From Bryobacterales bacterium (GTDB taxonomy: Bacteria > Acidobacteriota > Terriglobia > Bryobacterales > Bryobacteraceae): DNA of 6,886 nucleotides. Of this stretch, positions 1 to 6,326 are shown piece after piece (within the stretch, counting starts at the first letter, position 1; each line of letters begins with the position of its first letter). The stretch lies in NCBI GenBank assembly GCA_003517725.1, contig DOZZ01000304.1, forward strand, positions 5,665 to 12,550. Direction: 5' to 3'. The translations under genes and the position numbers were made by a program. Below the pieces are notes generated by a model. It ran no database searches. It was not told the DNA's origin and saw nothing but the letters and a program-made list of their open reading frames with translations.

Positions 1-1
1 C

Positions 2-1756
2 TCGCCGCAACCCGTGGGCGTAACAGTCGGCCTGCAGCCCCGTGTCGAGAATGCCAAGAAGGGCACGCACGTATTCCGCTACAGCGTCAGCCAGAATGGC
101 GGACCGTTTCACGTGATCCGCGACTTCAGCCAGGCCGCGACGTTCGCCTGGACGCCGGCGCTGGTCGAACACGAAGCCCGGGTGCGCCTCACCGTCAAGA
201 ATACTGAGAGCGGCGAGACGGCGGAGGACGAGGCGCCCTTCCGCATTGTGTCCAGGGTCACCGGCGGTCACGCCGTGGTCTCGCCCACGGCCCACCCGCT
301 GGTGGCTCTCTTCAGCGCGCCACCCTGCGCCGAGGGCAGCCAGATCCGCGTCGCGTTTCGTGCCTCCGAGCCCTCGCCGGTTACTCGCACCGCCGCCGAG
401 CCGTGCCGCGGCAAGCTGGGCAATAGCCTCTATGTGGCGGGCATGCGCCCCGATTCCTCGTACCAGATGCGCGAAGAGGTCCTGACCGGCTCCCAAGTGA
501 AAGAAGGCGACTGGCTCGCCTTCCACACAGGTTTGCTCGATGGCAATTTTCCGGCTGTCACGGTGACGACTCCGGCGGTTCATCGCACGGGCGTGGCCGA
601 ATCGGTCATCATCCACAGCGTCATATCGATGACCGATATGTCGCGCCCCATCGCAGCCGATCTGGACGGCAATATCATCTGGTACCTGCGCCAGCCCGCT
701 TTCCTGACGCGCTTAGTTCCCGGCGGACATTTTCTGGCGCTCGGCGAAGGCGTCAACTCCGCCAACGAAATGCGGCGCCTGCAAGTGCTCCGCGAATTCG
801 ACCTGGCCGGCAACGTCCTGCGCGAGACCAACATCAGCCGCGTGGCCGAGCAACTGGCCTCGCGCGGCATCCACTCCGATTGCAAAAAGGGCGCCGAGGT
901 GTGCGTCCCCGGCTTCCACCACGAAGCCATACGCCTGCCTAACGGGCACACGCTGGCACTGGCCGGCATCGAGCGCATGTTCCCCGCCGGTACCCAGGGC
1001 TCCAAGGAACGCATCGATATCCTGGGCGACCTGATCCTCGATCTGGATGAAGATTTTCAGGTGACCTGGGTCTGGAACGCCTTCGACCATATGGACGTGA
1101 AGCGCGCCGCGCCGGCCGACTCCAAATGCAAAATCGGCCCCGGCGGCGGTGGCTGCACCGCGATCTTCCTGGCCGATTCAGCCAATGGCTGGCTGCACAG
1201 CAATTCGTTGAACTACGTGCCCGCCGACGGCAGCCTGCTGATCTCCATGCCGGAACAAAACTGGGTCCTGAAGGTGAATTATCAGAACGGTAAAGGTCCG
1301 GGCAACGTGCTCTGGCGTTTAGGCGCCGAAGGTGACTTCAAGGCCAAGACCACCGACCCGGAGCCCTGGTTCTCGTTCCAGCACGACGCCGGCTTCGAGC
1401 CCGCCGGCTCCAACCTGCTCTCCGTTCTGGATGACGGCCATGAGCGCAAGAAGAAACACCCCGAGGCGCACAATCGCGGCCAGGTCTGGAAAATCGATGA
1501 AAAAGCCAAGACGGCCGAGTTGATCTACAACGCGGACCTTGGGGTTTATGCGATTGCCGTGGGCTCCGCGCAGACGCTGGCCAACGGCGGCTACAGCTTC
1601 GAAGCGGGCTTCATCGATCCAGGGCCTTCGCCGTACGGGCGGTCGATCGAAACTTCCGCCGACGGCAAAGTGGTGTACGCGCAGCAGGTGGACGGCATGA
1701 TCGACTACCGCAGCTTCCGCGTGCCCGATCTTTACTCGGCGCCGGCCAAGCAGTAA
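2..1756 (+). CDS. Arylsulfotransferase (ASST)-like periplasmic beta-propeller, copy 1, 5'-truncated by window edge
   Basis: Family knowledge: arylsulfotransferases move a sulfate group from an aryl sulfate to a phenolic acceptor in the periplasm, through a sulfated histidine and without PAPS. Seen: the frame is open from base 2, and its first codons (SPQPVG, then TVGL) align with residues 36-45 of the complete copy at 4356-6185 (SPQAVG...VGL). The GTG at 14 is therefore internal, and about 35 codons including the signal peptide lie upstream of the window. Order: two sandwich-like domains (to about base 560), then a propeller. Active-site-type motifs are GFHHE (near 910), WLHSNS (near 1190), SMPEQ (near 1246) and FQHD with the probable catalytic His codon at 1382-1384, ending in YRSFRVPDLYS. 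Three Cys pairs are shared with copy 2. The Arg expected in the SMPEQ motif is missing. The gene converges on a sulfotransferase and stops just before a hairpin. Family assignment is firm; substrate unknown. Confidence 0.85.
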   Translation, partial: SPQPVGVTVGLQPRVENAKKGTHVFRYSVSQNGGPFHVIRDFSQAATFAWTPALVEHEARVRLTVKNTESGETAEDEAPFRIVSRVTGGHAVVSPTAHPLVALFSAPPCAEGSQIRVAFRASEPSPVTRTAAEPCRGKLGNSLYVAGMRPDSSYQMREEVLTGSQVKEGDWLAFHTGLLDGNFPAVTVTTPAVHRTGVAESVIIHSVISMTDMSRPIAADLDGNIIWYLRQPAFLTRLVPGGHFLALGEGVNSANEMRRLQVLREFDLAGNVLRETNISRVAEQLASRGIHSDCKKGAEVCVPGFHHEAIRLPNGHTLALAGIERMFPAGTQGSKERIDILGDLILDLDEDFQVTWVWNAFDHMDVKRAAPADSKCKIGPGGGGCTAIFLADSANGWLHSNSLNYVPADGSLLISMPEQNWVLKVNYQNGKGPGNVLWRLGAEGDFKAKTTDPEPWFSFQHDAGFEPAGSNLLSVLDDGHERKKKHPEAHNRGQVWKIDEKAKTAELIYNADLGVYAIAVGSAQTLANGGYSFEAGFIDPGPSPYGRSIETSADGKVVYAQQVDGMIDYRSFRVPDLYSAPAKQ

Positions 1757-1761
1757 ATAAA

Positions 1762-1787
1762 AGCGCGGCGCACCTTCGCGCCGCGCT
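1762..1787 (-). terminator. Intrinsic terminator between convergent genes
   Basis: A perfect inverted repeat has arms agcgcggcgc (1762-1771) and gcgccgcgct (1778-1787) around a 6-base loop. Read on the minus strand the hairpin is followed by TTTATTTA (1761 down to 1754), the U-rich tail of a Rho-independent terminator for the sulfotransferase, whose stop is 20 bases before it. On the plus strand the hairpin starts 6 bases after the stop of arylsulfotransferase copy 1 but is followed only by a mixed caatttaataaaa stretch, so termination in that direction is less certain. It may act both ways. Confidence 0.75.
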
Positions 1788-1806
1788 CACCTCAATTTAA
1801 TAAAAG

Positions 1807-2733
1807 CTAGACGCTTTCGCTCTTCGAGAATTCTCCGGTGGCCAGCCAATGCGCGCATTCCGGGCCCAGTTCTTCAAGCGCTTTGGCCTCGTACTCGGCG
1901 TTGTCAGAAGCGGTCAGAGTGTCCTTCCAGCGCCCGTTGGTGCCCTTGTTAATGAAGGTCTTGGGGCCGCCAACCCACATCACTCCGCGCATCGGGACGC
2001 TGTTCTCGCCGTGCTCCTTCATCCAGTCGAAGGTGCAGTGCTCCACCATCAGGTCCCACTTCGATTCGTTGATTTTGATATCCAGGAATTGGGCAATGCG
2101 CCGCATCTCCTCGGGCATGTGTTTCTTCAGCGCGTCGAAATGCACAAACAACATGTTGGGCAGATCTTTGAACTCCCACCACGACCGAACGCTTTCCCAG
2201 AACGACCAATAAGGGTAGCCATCGCGTTCCAGCCAATCGCGGAAGTACTGGTGAACGTCGTCCGGCGGGGGCTCGAGGGGCGGTCCCACGCGGCCCGGCG
2301 TGTTGTTTAACGCGTCGTACATCGCCGGAGCGGCATTCTTGTGGTGGTTATAAAGGCTCCACACCACGTCGCGGCCATCGCGGCCGATGTAAATGTATTT
2401 GGCCTTGGGCGAGTACACCAGAGCATCCATCGGCAGGTGCGTCTTCACGAACCGCCGGTGCGACTGGGCTTCCACCGACGGTAGTTTCACTTCTTTGGGA
2501 GGCAGGCGGAAGTCGATCCACGGCGACATCGCATGCACTTCCAGCTCGGTATCCGCGTCGAACAGCATCTGCGCGATGATCTGCTGCATCCACGTGGTGC
2601 CGGACTTGGCATACGTCGAAACGACAATGTCGTCATCCCTAAAATTAAAGTCGTTCCAAACCGTGGAATCGATATGGTGGTTGTGCATTTCCCTGGTTTT
2701 TTGGGGCCAGGCGATTTCCTTACTGAGCGTCAT
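1807..2733 (-). CDS. PAPS-dependent sulfotransferase (Sulfotransfer_1 / SULT-like)
   Basis: Transfers a sulfuryl group from PAPS to a hydroxyl or amine acceptor, in the cytoplasm (no signal peptide or membrane segment seen). It has 308 residues, the usual length for single-domain cytosolic SULT-like enzymes. Seen: the 5'-phosphosulfate loop YAKSGTTW (41-48); KTHLP (97-101) with the probable catalytic base His99; the 3'-phosphate motif R118 to S126 (RDGRDVVWS) with the same R-x7-S spacing as animal SULTs; and a C-terminal NKGTNGRWKDTLT (262-274) matching the RKGxxGDWK signature except that the leading Arg is Asn and GDW is GRW. Start: the frame stays open to 2910, but the ATG at 2733 has a strong ribosome site and the upstream 59 residues are basic, low-complexity sequence. 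It converges on arylsulfotransferase copy 1, shares a terminator region with it, and diverges from the isomerase gene. Acceptor unknown. Confidence 0.92.
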   Translation of the reverse strand: MTLSKEIAWPQKTREMHNHHIDSTVWNDFNFRDDDIVVSTYAKSGTTWMQQIIAQMLFDADTELEVHAMSPWIDFRLPPKEVKLPSVEAQSHRRFVKTHLPMDALVYSPKAKYIYIGRDGRDVVWSLYNHHKNAAPAMYDALNNTPGRVGPPLEPPPDDVHQYFRDWLERDGYPYWSFWESVRSWWEFKDLPNMLFVHFDALKKHMPEEMRRIAQFLDIKINESKWDLMVEHCTFDWMKEHGENSVPMRGVMWVGGPKTFINKGTNGRWKDTLTASDNAEYEAKALEELGPECAHWLATGEFSKSESV

Positions 2734-2737
2734 CCTT

Positions 2738-2744
2738 CTCCTCC
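2738..2744 (-). promoter_or_regulatory. Ribosome binding site fixing the sulfotransferase start
   Basis: On the minus strand GGAGGAG lies 4 bases before the ATG at 2733, and the GGAGG core 6 bases before it. This near-perfect Shine-Dalgarno sequence decides in favour of the 308-residue protein over the 367-residue open frame that begins at 2910. Confidence 0.8.
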
Positions 2745-2841
2745 GCCTTGCGGGTATGCTGGAGCCACTTATTAAACCATTCCGGCCCGGCCGGCGCAAG
2801 GAAGGCTTCCGGACGGTGGAACGGCTAGTGTAGGGTGGTTT

Positions 2842-2850
2842 GGAGAGGAG
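2842..2850 (+). promoter_or_regulatory. Ribosome binding site supporting a TTG start of the isomerase-like gene
   Basis: The purine run ggagaggag lies 10 bases before the TTG at 2861, in the isomerase frame. An earlier in-frame TTG at 2840 overlaps this run and has no good site of its own. A GTG at 2888 would cut into the first beta-strand (AVRVGLFSIG). TTG at 2861 is the best-supported start, though the spacing is slightly long. Confidence 0.6.
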
Positions 2851-2860
2851 ACCAACTGGC

Positions 2861-4303
2861 TTGACCGCCTTACCCAACGAGCCTGCCGTGCGGGTGGGTC
2901 TGTTCAGCATCGGCCTGGACGCCTACTGGCCCCAGTTCGACGGCCTTCGGGAACGCCTGACCGGTTACAACGAGTTGATCGCGGCGCGCCTCGCGGGGCC
3001 GGGCGTCAAGGTCGTCAATCTTGGCCTGATCGACACGCCCGAGAGCGCCATGGCTGCCGGACACCGCTTTCGCGAAGCGGACGTCGATCTGATTTTCCTG
3101 CACGTGGCCACGTATGCACTCTCGTCTACCGTTTTGCCCGTCGTGAGGCGCGCCAAAGTTCCCGTGATCATTCTCAATCTGGCGCCCGGCGCGGCCATCG
3201 ACTACGCTGCCTTCAACGGCATGCAGGATCGCGGCCGCATGACCGGCGAGTGGCTGGCGTGGTGCCAAGCCTGTCCTGTTCCGGAAATCGCCAATGTGTT
3301 CGGCCGCTGCCGCATTCCTTTTTTCCAGGTCACCGGAATGTTGGAGAACGATCCCTCCGTCTCGAACGAGATCGAGGCCTGGGTGCATGCGGCCCGGGCG
3401 GCCCACGGCATGGAGCACAACCGCCTCGGGCTGATGGGACATTACTACGGCGGGATGCTGGATATCTACTCGGACCTGACGCTCCAGTGCGCCAGCTTCG
3501 GTGGGCACATTGAAATAGTCGAGGTGGATGAGCTCGCCGCGCTGCGCTCCGAAGTGACCGATACGGAAATCACCGAACGCGTGGCGCATTTCAGACAGGT
3601 CTTCGAGGTGCAACCCGACTGCCCCGAGCCGGAACTGGCGCGCGCGGCAAGAACCTCCGTCGCGCTCGACCGGTTCGTAAGCCGGCACGACCTGGGATCC
3701 CTGGCCTATTTCTATCGCGGGACCGGCAATCCGGCGAATGAGGACGCCATCAGTTCCATAATTCTTGGCACTAGCCTGCTCACCGCGCGTGGCGTGCCCG
3801 TGGCCGGGGAATACGAAGTGAACAACGTCCAGGCCATGAAGATTCTGGACCTGCTTGGCGCGGGCGGATCGTTCACCGAGTACTACGCGATAGATTTCAA
3901 CGACGATGTGGTGTTGATGGGCCACGACGGTCCCGGCCATCTGGCGATTGCCGAAGGCAAAACCAAAGTTCGCCCGCTCGGCGTATTTCACGGCAAGGTG
4001 GGACAAGGCCTGTCCGTCGAAATGTCGGTTCGCAATGGCGCGGTCACCTTGCTTTCGGTGGTGCAGACCGGGGATGGCCGCCTGAAGCTGTTGGTCGCCG
4101 AAGGGGAGTCGTGCCCCGGCCCCACGCTCCAGATCGGGAACACCAATAGCAGATACCGATTTCCGATTGGCGCCCGTAACTTCATCGAGAGCTGGAATGC
4201 GCAGGGACCGGCTCACCATTGCGCGGTGGGCGTCGGTCACGTGGCACGGCAGCTGCACAAGTTCGGCGCACTGACCGGATTAGACGTTGTTCAGGTGTGT
4301 TGA
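2861..4303 (+). CDS. L-arabinose/L-fucose isomerase-family protein (AraA-like)
   Basis: Aldose-ketose isomerase fold; the founding members interconvert L-arabinose and L-ribulose with a divalent metal. The natural substrate here cannot be named. It has 480 residues from TTG at 2861, close to the usual length. Seen: an N-terminal Rossmann-like part (RVGLFSIGLDAYWPQF, 11-26; LIFLHVATYALSS, 78-89; PVIILNLAP, 101-109) and a C-terminal part carrying the expected metal/catalytic set: Glu317 (VAGEYE), Glu340 (FTEYYAIDF), His355 (MGHDGPGH) and His452/453 (GPAHHCAVGVGH). These line up with the Glu-Glu-His-His set of E. coli AraA as I recall it. GTGNPANED (287-295) and AEGESCPGPTLQIGNTNS (413-430) are typical of the family. 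The start lies divergent from the sulfotransferase. Copy 2 of the arylsulfotransferase-like gene follows 52 bases downstream but has its own promoter candidate, so co-transcription is uncertain. No araB/araD partner is visible, and it could be a sugar-binding or differently specific relative. Confidence 0.85.
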   Translation: MTALPNEPAVRVGLFSIGLDAYWPQFDGLRERLTGYNELIAARLAGPGVKVVNLGLIDTPESAMAAGHRFREADVDLIFLHVATYALSSTVLPVVRRAKVPVIILNLAPGAAIDYAAFNGMQDRGRMTGEWLAWCQACPVPEIANVFGRCRIPFFQVTGMLENDPSVSNEIEAWVHAARAAHGMEHNRLGLMGHYYGGMLDIYSDLTLQCASFGGHIEIVEVDELAALRSEVTDTEITERVAHFRQVFEVQPDCPEPELARAARTSVALDRFVSRHDLGSLAYFYRGTGNPANEDAISSIILGTSLLTARGVPVAGEYEVNNVQAMKILDLLGAGGSFTEYYAIDFNDDVVLMGHDGPGHLAIAEGKTKVRPLGVFHGKVGQGLSVEMSVRNGAVTLLSVVQTGDGRLKLLVAEGESCPGPTLQIGNTNSRYRFPIGARNFIESWNAQGPAHHCAVGVGHVARQLHKFGALTGLDVVQVC

Positions 4304-4323
4304 TCGGGCCGCATCGTCCCGAT
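4303..4323. repeat. Short inverted repeat after the isomerase-like gene
   Basis: Arms atcggg (4303-4308) and cccgat (4318-4323) surround a 9-base spacer, starting on the last base of the isomerase stop codon and ending 16 bases before the extended -10 element of the next gene. There is no T-run after it, so a terminator is doubtful. Its position upstream of the promoter would suit an operator. At 6 bp per arm it could be chance. Confidence 0.25.
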
Positions 4324-4338
4324 GATGGGCGCGAACTA

Positions 4339-4347
4339 TGGCATAAT
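4339..4347 (+). promoter_or_regulatory. Extended -10 promoter candidate for arylsulfotransferase copy 2
   Basis: TGgCATAAT carries the TGn extension directly before a five-of-six match to TATAAT. No convincing -35 hexamer sits 16-18 bases upstream, which an extended -10 can tolerate. The expected transcription start, about 7 bases downstream (4353-4355), almost coincides with the GTG start codon at 4356, and no Shine-Dalgarno sequence is present between them. This points to a leaderless transcript. Confidence 0.45.
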
Positions 4348-4355
4348 TTAGCACC

Positions 4356-6185
4356 GTGCGCTCTTTACTAAGCTCGACTCTGCTATCCGCATTCGTAAGT
4401 CTGTGCGCCTCCGCTGCGCCCGCCCACCCCATGACGGTTCAGCTGGAAACCAGCCTCCCCTCGCCTCAGGCGGTCGGAACCGTAGTGGGATTGCTAGGCC
4501 ACATCGAAAATGGCGCGCGCGGCACGCAGGTCTTCCGTTACAGCATCAGCGAAGACGGGGGACCGTTCCGCATCGTTCGGGATTTCAGCCAGGACGCGGC
4601 GTTCGCCTGGCAGCCGGGGCTTTATGAACATGAGGCGCGCGTGCGGGTGACAGCCCGCGTCAATGAGACCAAGGACACGGCGGAAGCCGAACTGCCCTAC
4701 CGCGTAGTGTCGCGCGTCACGGGTTCGGGCGCGGTGCTTACTCCGACGGCGCATCCGCTGGTGGCGCTGTTGAGCGTGCCGGCGTGCCCCGCCGGGAGCC
4801 GCGTGCGCGTGGCCATTCAGCGCGATCACGACCAAGCCGTGACTTATACCGGCGAGGAAGCATGCCGCGGCAATCGCAGTAACAACGTCTATGTTGCCGG
4901 CATGCGAGCCGACAGTGCCTACCAGCTTCGCCCCGAAATCCTGCATGGCGCGGACGTCGCGCCCGGCGCCTGGCTGGCGTTCCACACGGGCCTGCTGGAC
5001 GGCCGCTTTCCGCCGGTCAGCACCGCCACGCCGCGCGTCGGCAGCGCCGCTTCGGAGCCGCTGATCATCCGCAGCAGCGACCGCGTTATCGCCAGCGACC
5101 TTGAGGGCAACGTCCTATGGTATCTGCCCACCGAAGCCTTCCTGACCCGCGTGCTGCCGGGCGGAGATTTTCTGGTGATTGGCGATGGCCGTAACTCCGT
5201 TAACACTATGCGGCGCTGGCAACTGGTCCGGGAAGTCGACCTGCTCGGCAACGTGCTGCGCGAAACCAACATCGGCCGCGTGGCGGAACAACTGGCAAGC
5301 CGCGGCATCCAGTCGGATTGCAAAAAGGGCTCGCAGCAGTGCGTGTCGGGCTTTCATCACGAGGTCATCCGCCTCCCCAACGGCCACACCCTGGCCATCG
5401 CCGGCCTGGAGCGTATCTTCCCCGCCGGAACCCAGGGCGCCAAAACCAACGTGGACGTGCTGGGCGATCTGGTGATCGACCTGGACCCGGACTTCCAGGT
5501 CGCCTGGGTCTGGAACTCCTTCGACCACATGGATATCAAACGCGCTTCTTTGGGCGATGAGAAATGCAAGGAAGGCGCCGGCGACGACGGCTGCACGCCG
5601 ATCTTCCTGGCGCCCGAAGCCAACGGCTGGCTGCACAGCAACTCGCTGAACTACGTAGCCGCCTCGGGCGACATTTTAATGTCGATCCCGGAGCAGGATT
5701 GGGTGGTGAAGCTCGACTACAAGGACGGCAAGGGTAGCGGCAAGGTCCTCTGGCGGCTAGGTCTGGACGGCGACTTCACCGCCAAATCGAGCGATCCCTA
5801 CCCGTGGTTCTCCTACCAGCACGACGTCAAATTGGATGCCGCGTCCAACACGCTGATACTCTTCGACGACGGGCACCGGCGTAAGACCAAGTTTCCCGCG
5901 GCCAACAACCGCGGCCAGGTCTGGAAGCTGGACGAGGCGGCCCGCACGGCCACCCCGGTTTTAAATGCCGATATGGGCGTGTATTCCATGGCGGTCGGCT
6001 CGGCCCAGGCGCTATCGAGCGGCGGCTACAGCTTCGAAGCAGGCATGCTGCACCCGCCGGATATGGCCAGCCGTTCCATCGAGACCTCGGCCGATGGCAA
6101 AGTCACGTACGCGCAGCAAGTGAACGGCGGGTACACCTACCGCAGCTTCCGGGTAGCCAATCTCTATTCGGCGCCGGACAAGTAG
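4356..6185 (+). CDS. Arylsulfotransferase (ASST)-like periplasmic beta-propeller, copy 2, complete
   Basis: Same family as the gene at 2-1756; by eye about two thirds of aligned residues match in the propeller. It has 609 residues. Start: an in-frame TAA at 4344 forces the GTG at 4356, which gives a clean signal peptide (MRSLLSSTLLSAFVSLCASA, cleavage near ASA-AP), so the protein is exported. The lone Cys17 is not in a lipobox (VSLC). Order: two sandwich-like domains (about 37-125 and 126-215, the second with VYVAGMRADSAYQLR), then the propeller (about 235-605). Histidine motifs: FHHE (334-335), DHMD (391), WLHSNS (427), and YQHD with the probable sulfated His489. The residue 18 after His427, where I recall Arg374 in E. 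coli ASST, is Pro445 (SIPEQ). Cys pairs 144/170, 322/329 and 404/413 are conserved in copy 1 and could be disulfides, as suits the periplasm. The stop falls 6 bases from the HepT stub on the other strand, with no terminator seen. Donor and acceptor unknown. Confidence 0.88.
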   Translation: MRSLLSSTLLSAFVSLCASAAPAHPMTVQLETSLPSPQAVGTVVGLLGHIENGARGTQVFRYSISEDGGPFRIVRDFSQDAAFAWQPGLYEHEARVRVTARVNETKDTAEAELPYRVVSRVTGSGAVLTPTAHPLVALLSVPACPAGSRVRVAIQRDHDQAVTYTGEEACRGNRSNNVYVAGMRADSAYQLRPEILHGADVAPGAWLAFHTGLLDGRFPPVSTATPRVGSAASEPLIIRSSDRVIASDLEGNVLWYLPTEAFLTRVLPGGDFLVIGDGRNSVNTMRRWQLVREVDLLGNVLRETNIGRVAEQLASRGIQSDCKKGSQQCVSGFHHEVIRLPNGHTLAIAGLERIFPAGTQGAKTNVDVLGDLVIDLDPDFQVAWVWNSFDHMDIKRASLGDEKCKEGAGDDGCTPIFLAPEANGWLHSNSLNYVAASGDILMSIPEQDWVVKLDYKDGKGSGKVLWRLGLDGDFTAKSSDPYPWFSYQHDVKLDAASNTLILFDDGHRRKTKFPAANNRGQVWKLDEAARTATPVLNADMGVYSMAVGSAQALSSGGYSFEAGMLHPPDMASRSIETSADGKVTYAQQVNGGYTYRSFRVANLYSAPDK

Positions 6186-6191
6186 GCGCCC

Positions 6192-6326
6192 TTAAGCGCT
6201 CATTTGATCCAACGCGAATTCGATCACGGGCAAGAGATCCGGGAGATCTTCAGAAACTGTCGTCCAGACGATATCCAGATCGACGTCGAAGTATGCGTGG
6301 ATTAGAACGGCGTTAGGACGCGGCAT
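6192..6326 (-). pseudogene. hepT: HepT (DUF86) toxin remnant, C-terminal part only
   Basis: HepT is the HEPN-type RNase toxin of the MNT/HepT pair. The minus frame ending in TAA at 6192-6194 reads NAVLIHAYFDVDLDIVW followed by an acidic helix (EDLPDLLPVIEFALDQ), which closely matches the C-terminal third of HepT. It includes the H-x-Y of the family's R-x4-6-H-x-Y active motif. Homology begins at about 6314, right at the stop codon of the antitoxin gene. The roughly 70 N-terminal residues of a normal 110-120-residue HepT are absent, and there is no room for them. An ATG at 6326 would allow a 44-residue product (MPRPNAVLIHAYF...) overlapping the antitoxin gene by 14 bases. In it an unrelated Arg3 happens to sit at R-x6-H-x-Y spacing. 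Most likely a deletion remnant, but translation of the stub is not excluded. Confidence 0.75.

Larger units (their letters stand above)
2734..2860. promoter_or_regulatory. Divergent intergenic region, sulfotransferase / isomerase
   Basis: These 127 bases must hold the start signals of both divergent genes unless one is read from farther away. Seen: an AT-rich patch near 2768-2778 (acttattaaac) in otherwise GC-rich DNA, a 7-bp inverted repeat ccttgcg (2746-2752) / cgcaagg (2795-2801) with a 42-base spacer, and a short palindrome ggaaggcttcc (2800-2810). No -35/-10 pair is good enough to name. Regulatory function is inferred from position only. Confidence 0.35.

Noticed and set aside
14..16. 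GTG as the start of arylsulfotransferase copy 1
   Set aside because: Codons before it (SPQP) already align with residues inside copy 2; the real start and signal peptide lie upstream of the window.
713..1090. Minus-strand open frames opposite both ASST genes (also 4494-4985 and 5115-5636)
   Set aside because: The frames recur at the same places in both paralogues, as expected for shadows of one conserved coding sequence; products are repetitive and match no family.
2746..2801. 7-bp inverted repeat with a 42-base spacer as an operator or terminator
   Set aside because: Too short and too widely spaced; expected by chance in GC-rich DNA. Mentioned only within the intergenic entry.
2734..2910. 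59-residue N-terminal extension of the sulfotransferase
   Set aside because: Composition is basic and low-complexity without family similarity, it overlaps the isomerase start, and the ATG at 2733 has a strong ribosome site.
2870..4258. Long minus-strand open frame (462 codons) opposite the isomerase gene
   Set aside because: Shadow frame caused by GC-rich third positions; the plus frame carries the clear AraA-family motifs.
4300..4305. TTGATC as the -35 box for ASST copy 2
   Set aside because: 36 bases from the -10 element, about twice the workable spacing.
4404..4406. Cys17 of ASST copy 2 as a lipoprotein lipobox cysteine
   Set aside because: The preceding residues VSL do not fit the lipobox, which needs a small residue before Cys; a signal peptidase I site follows at ASA-AP.
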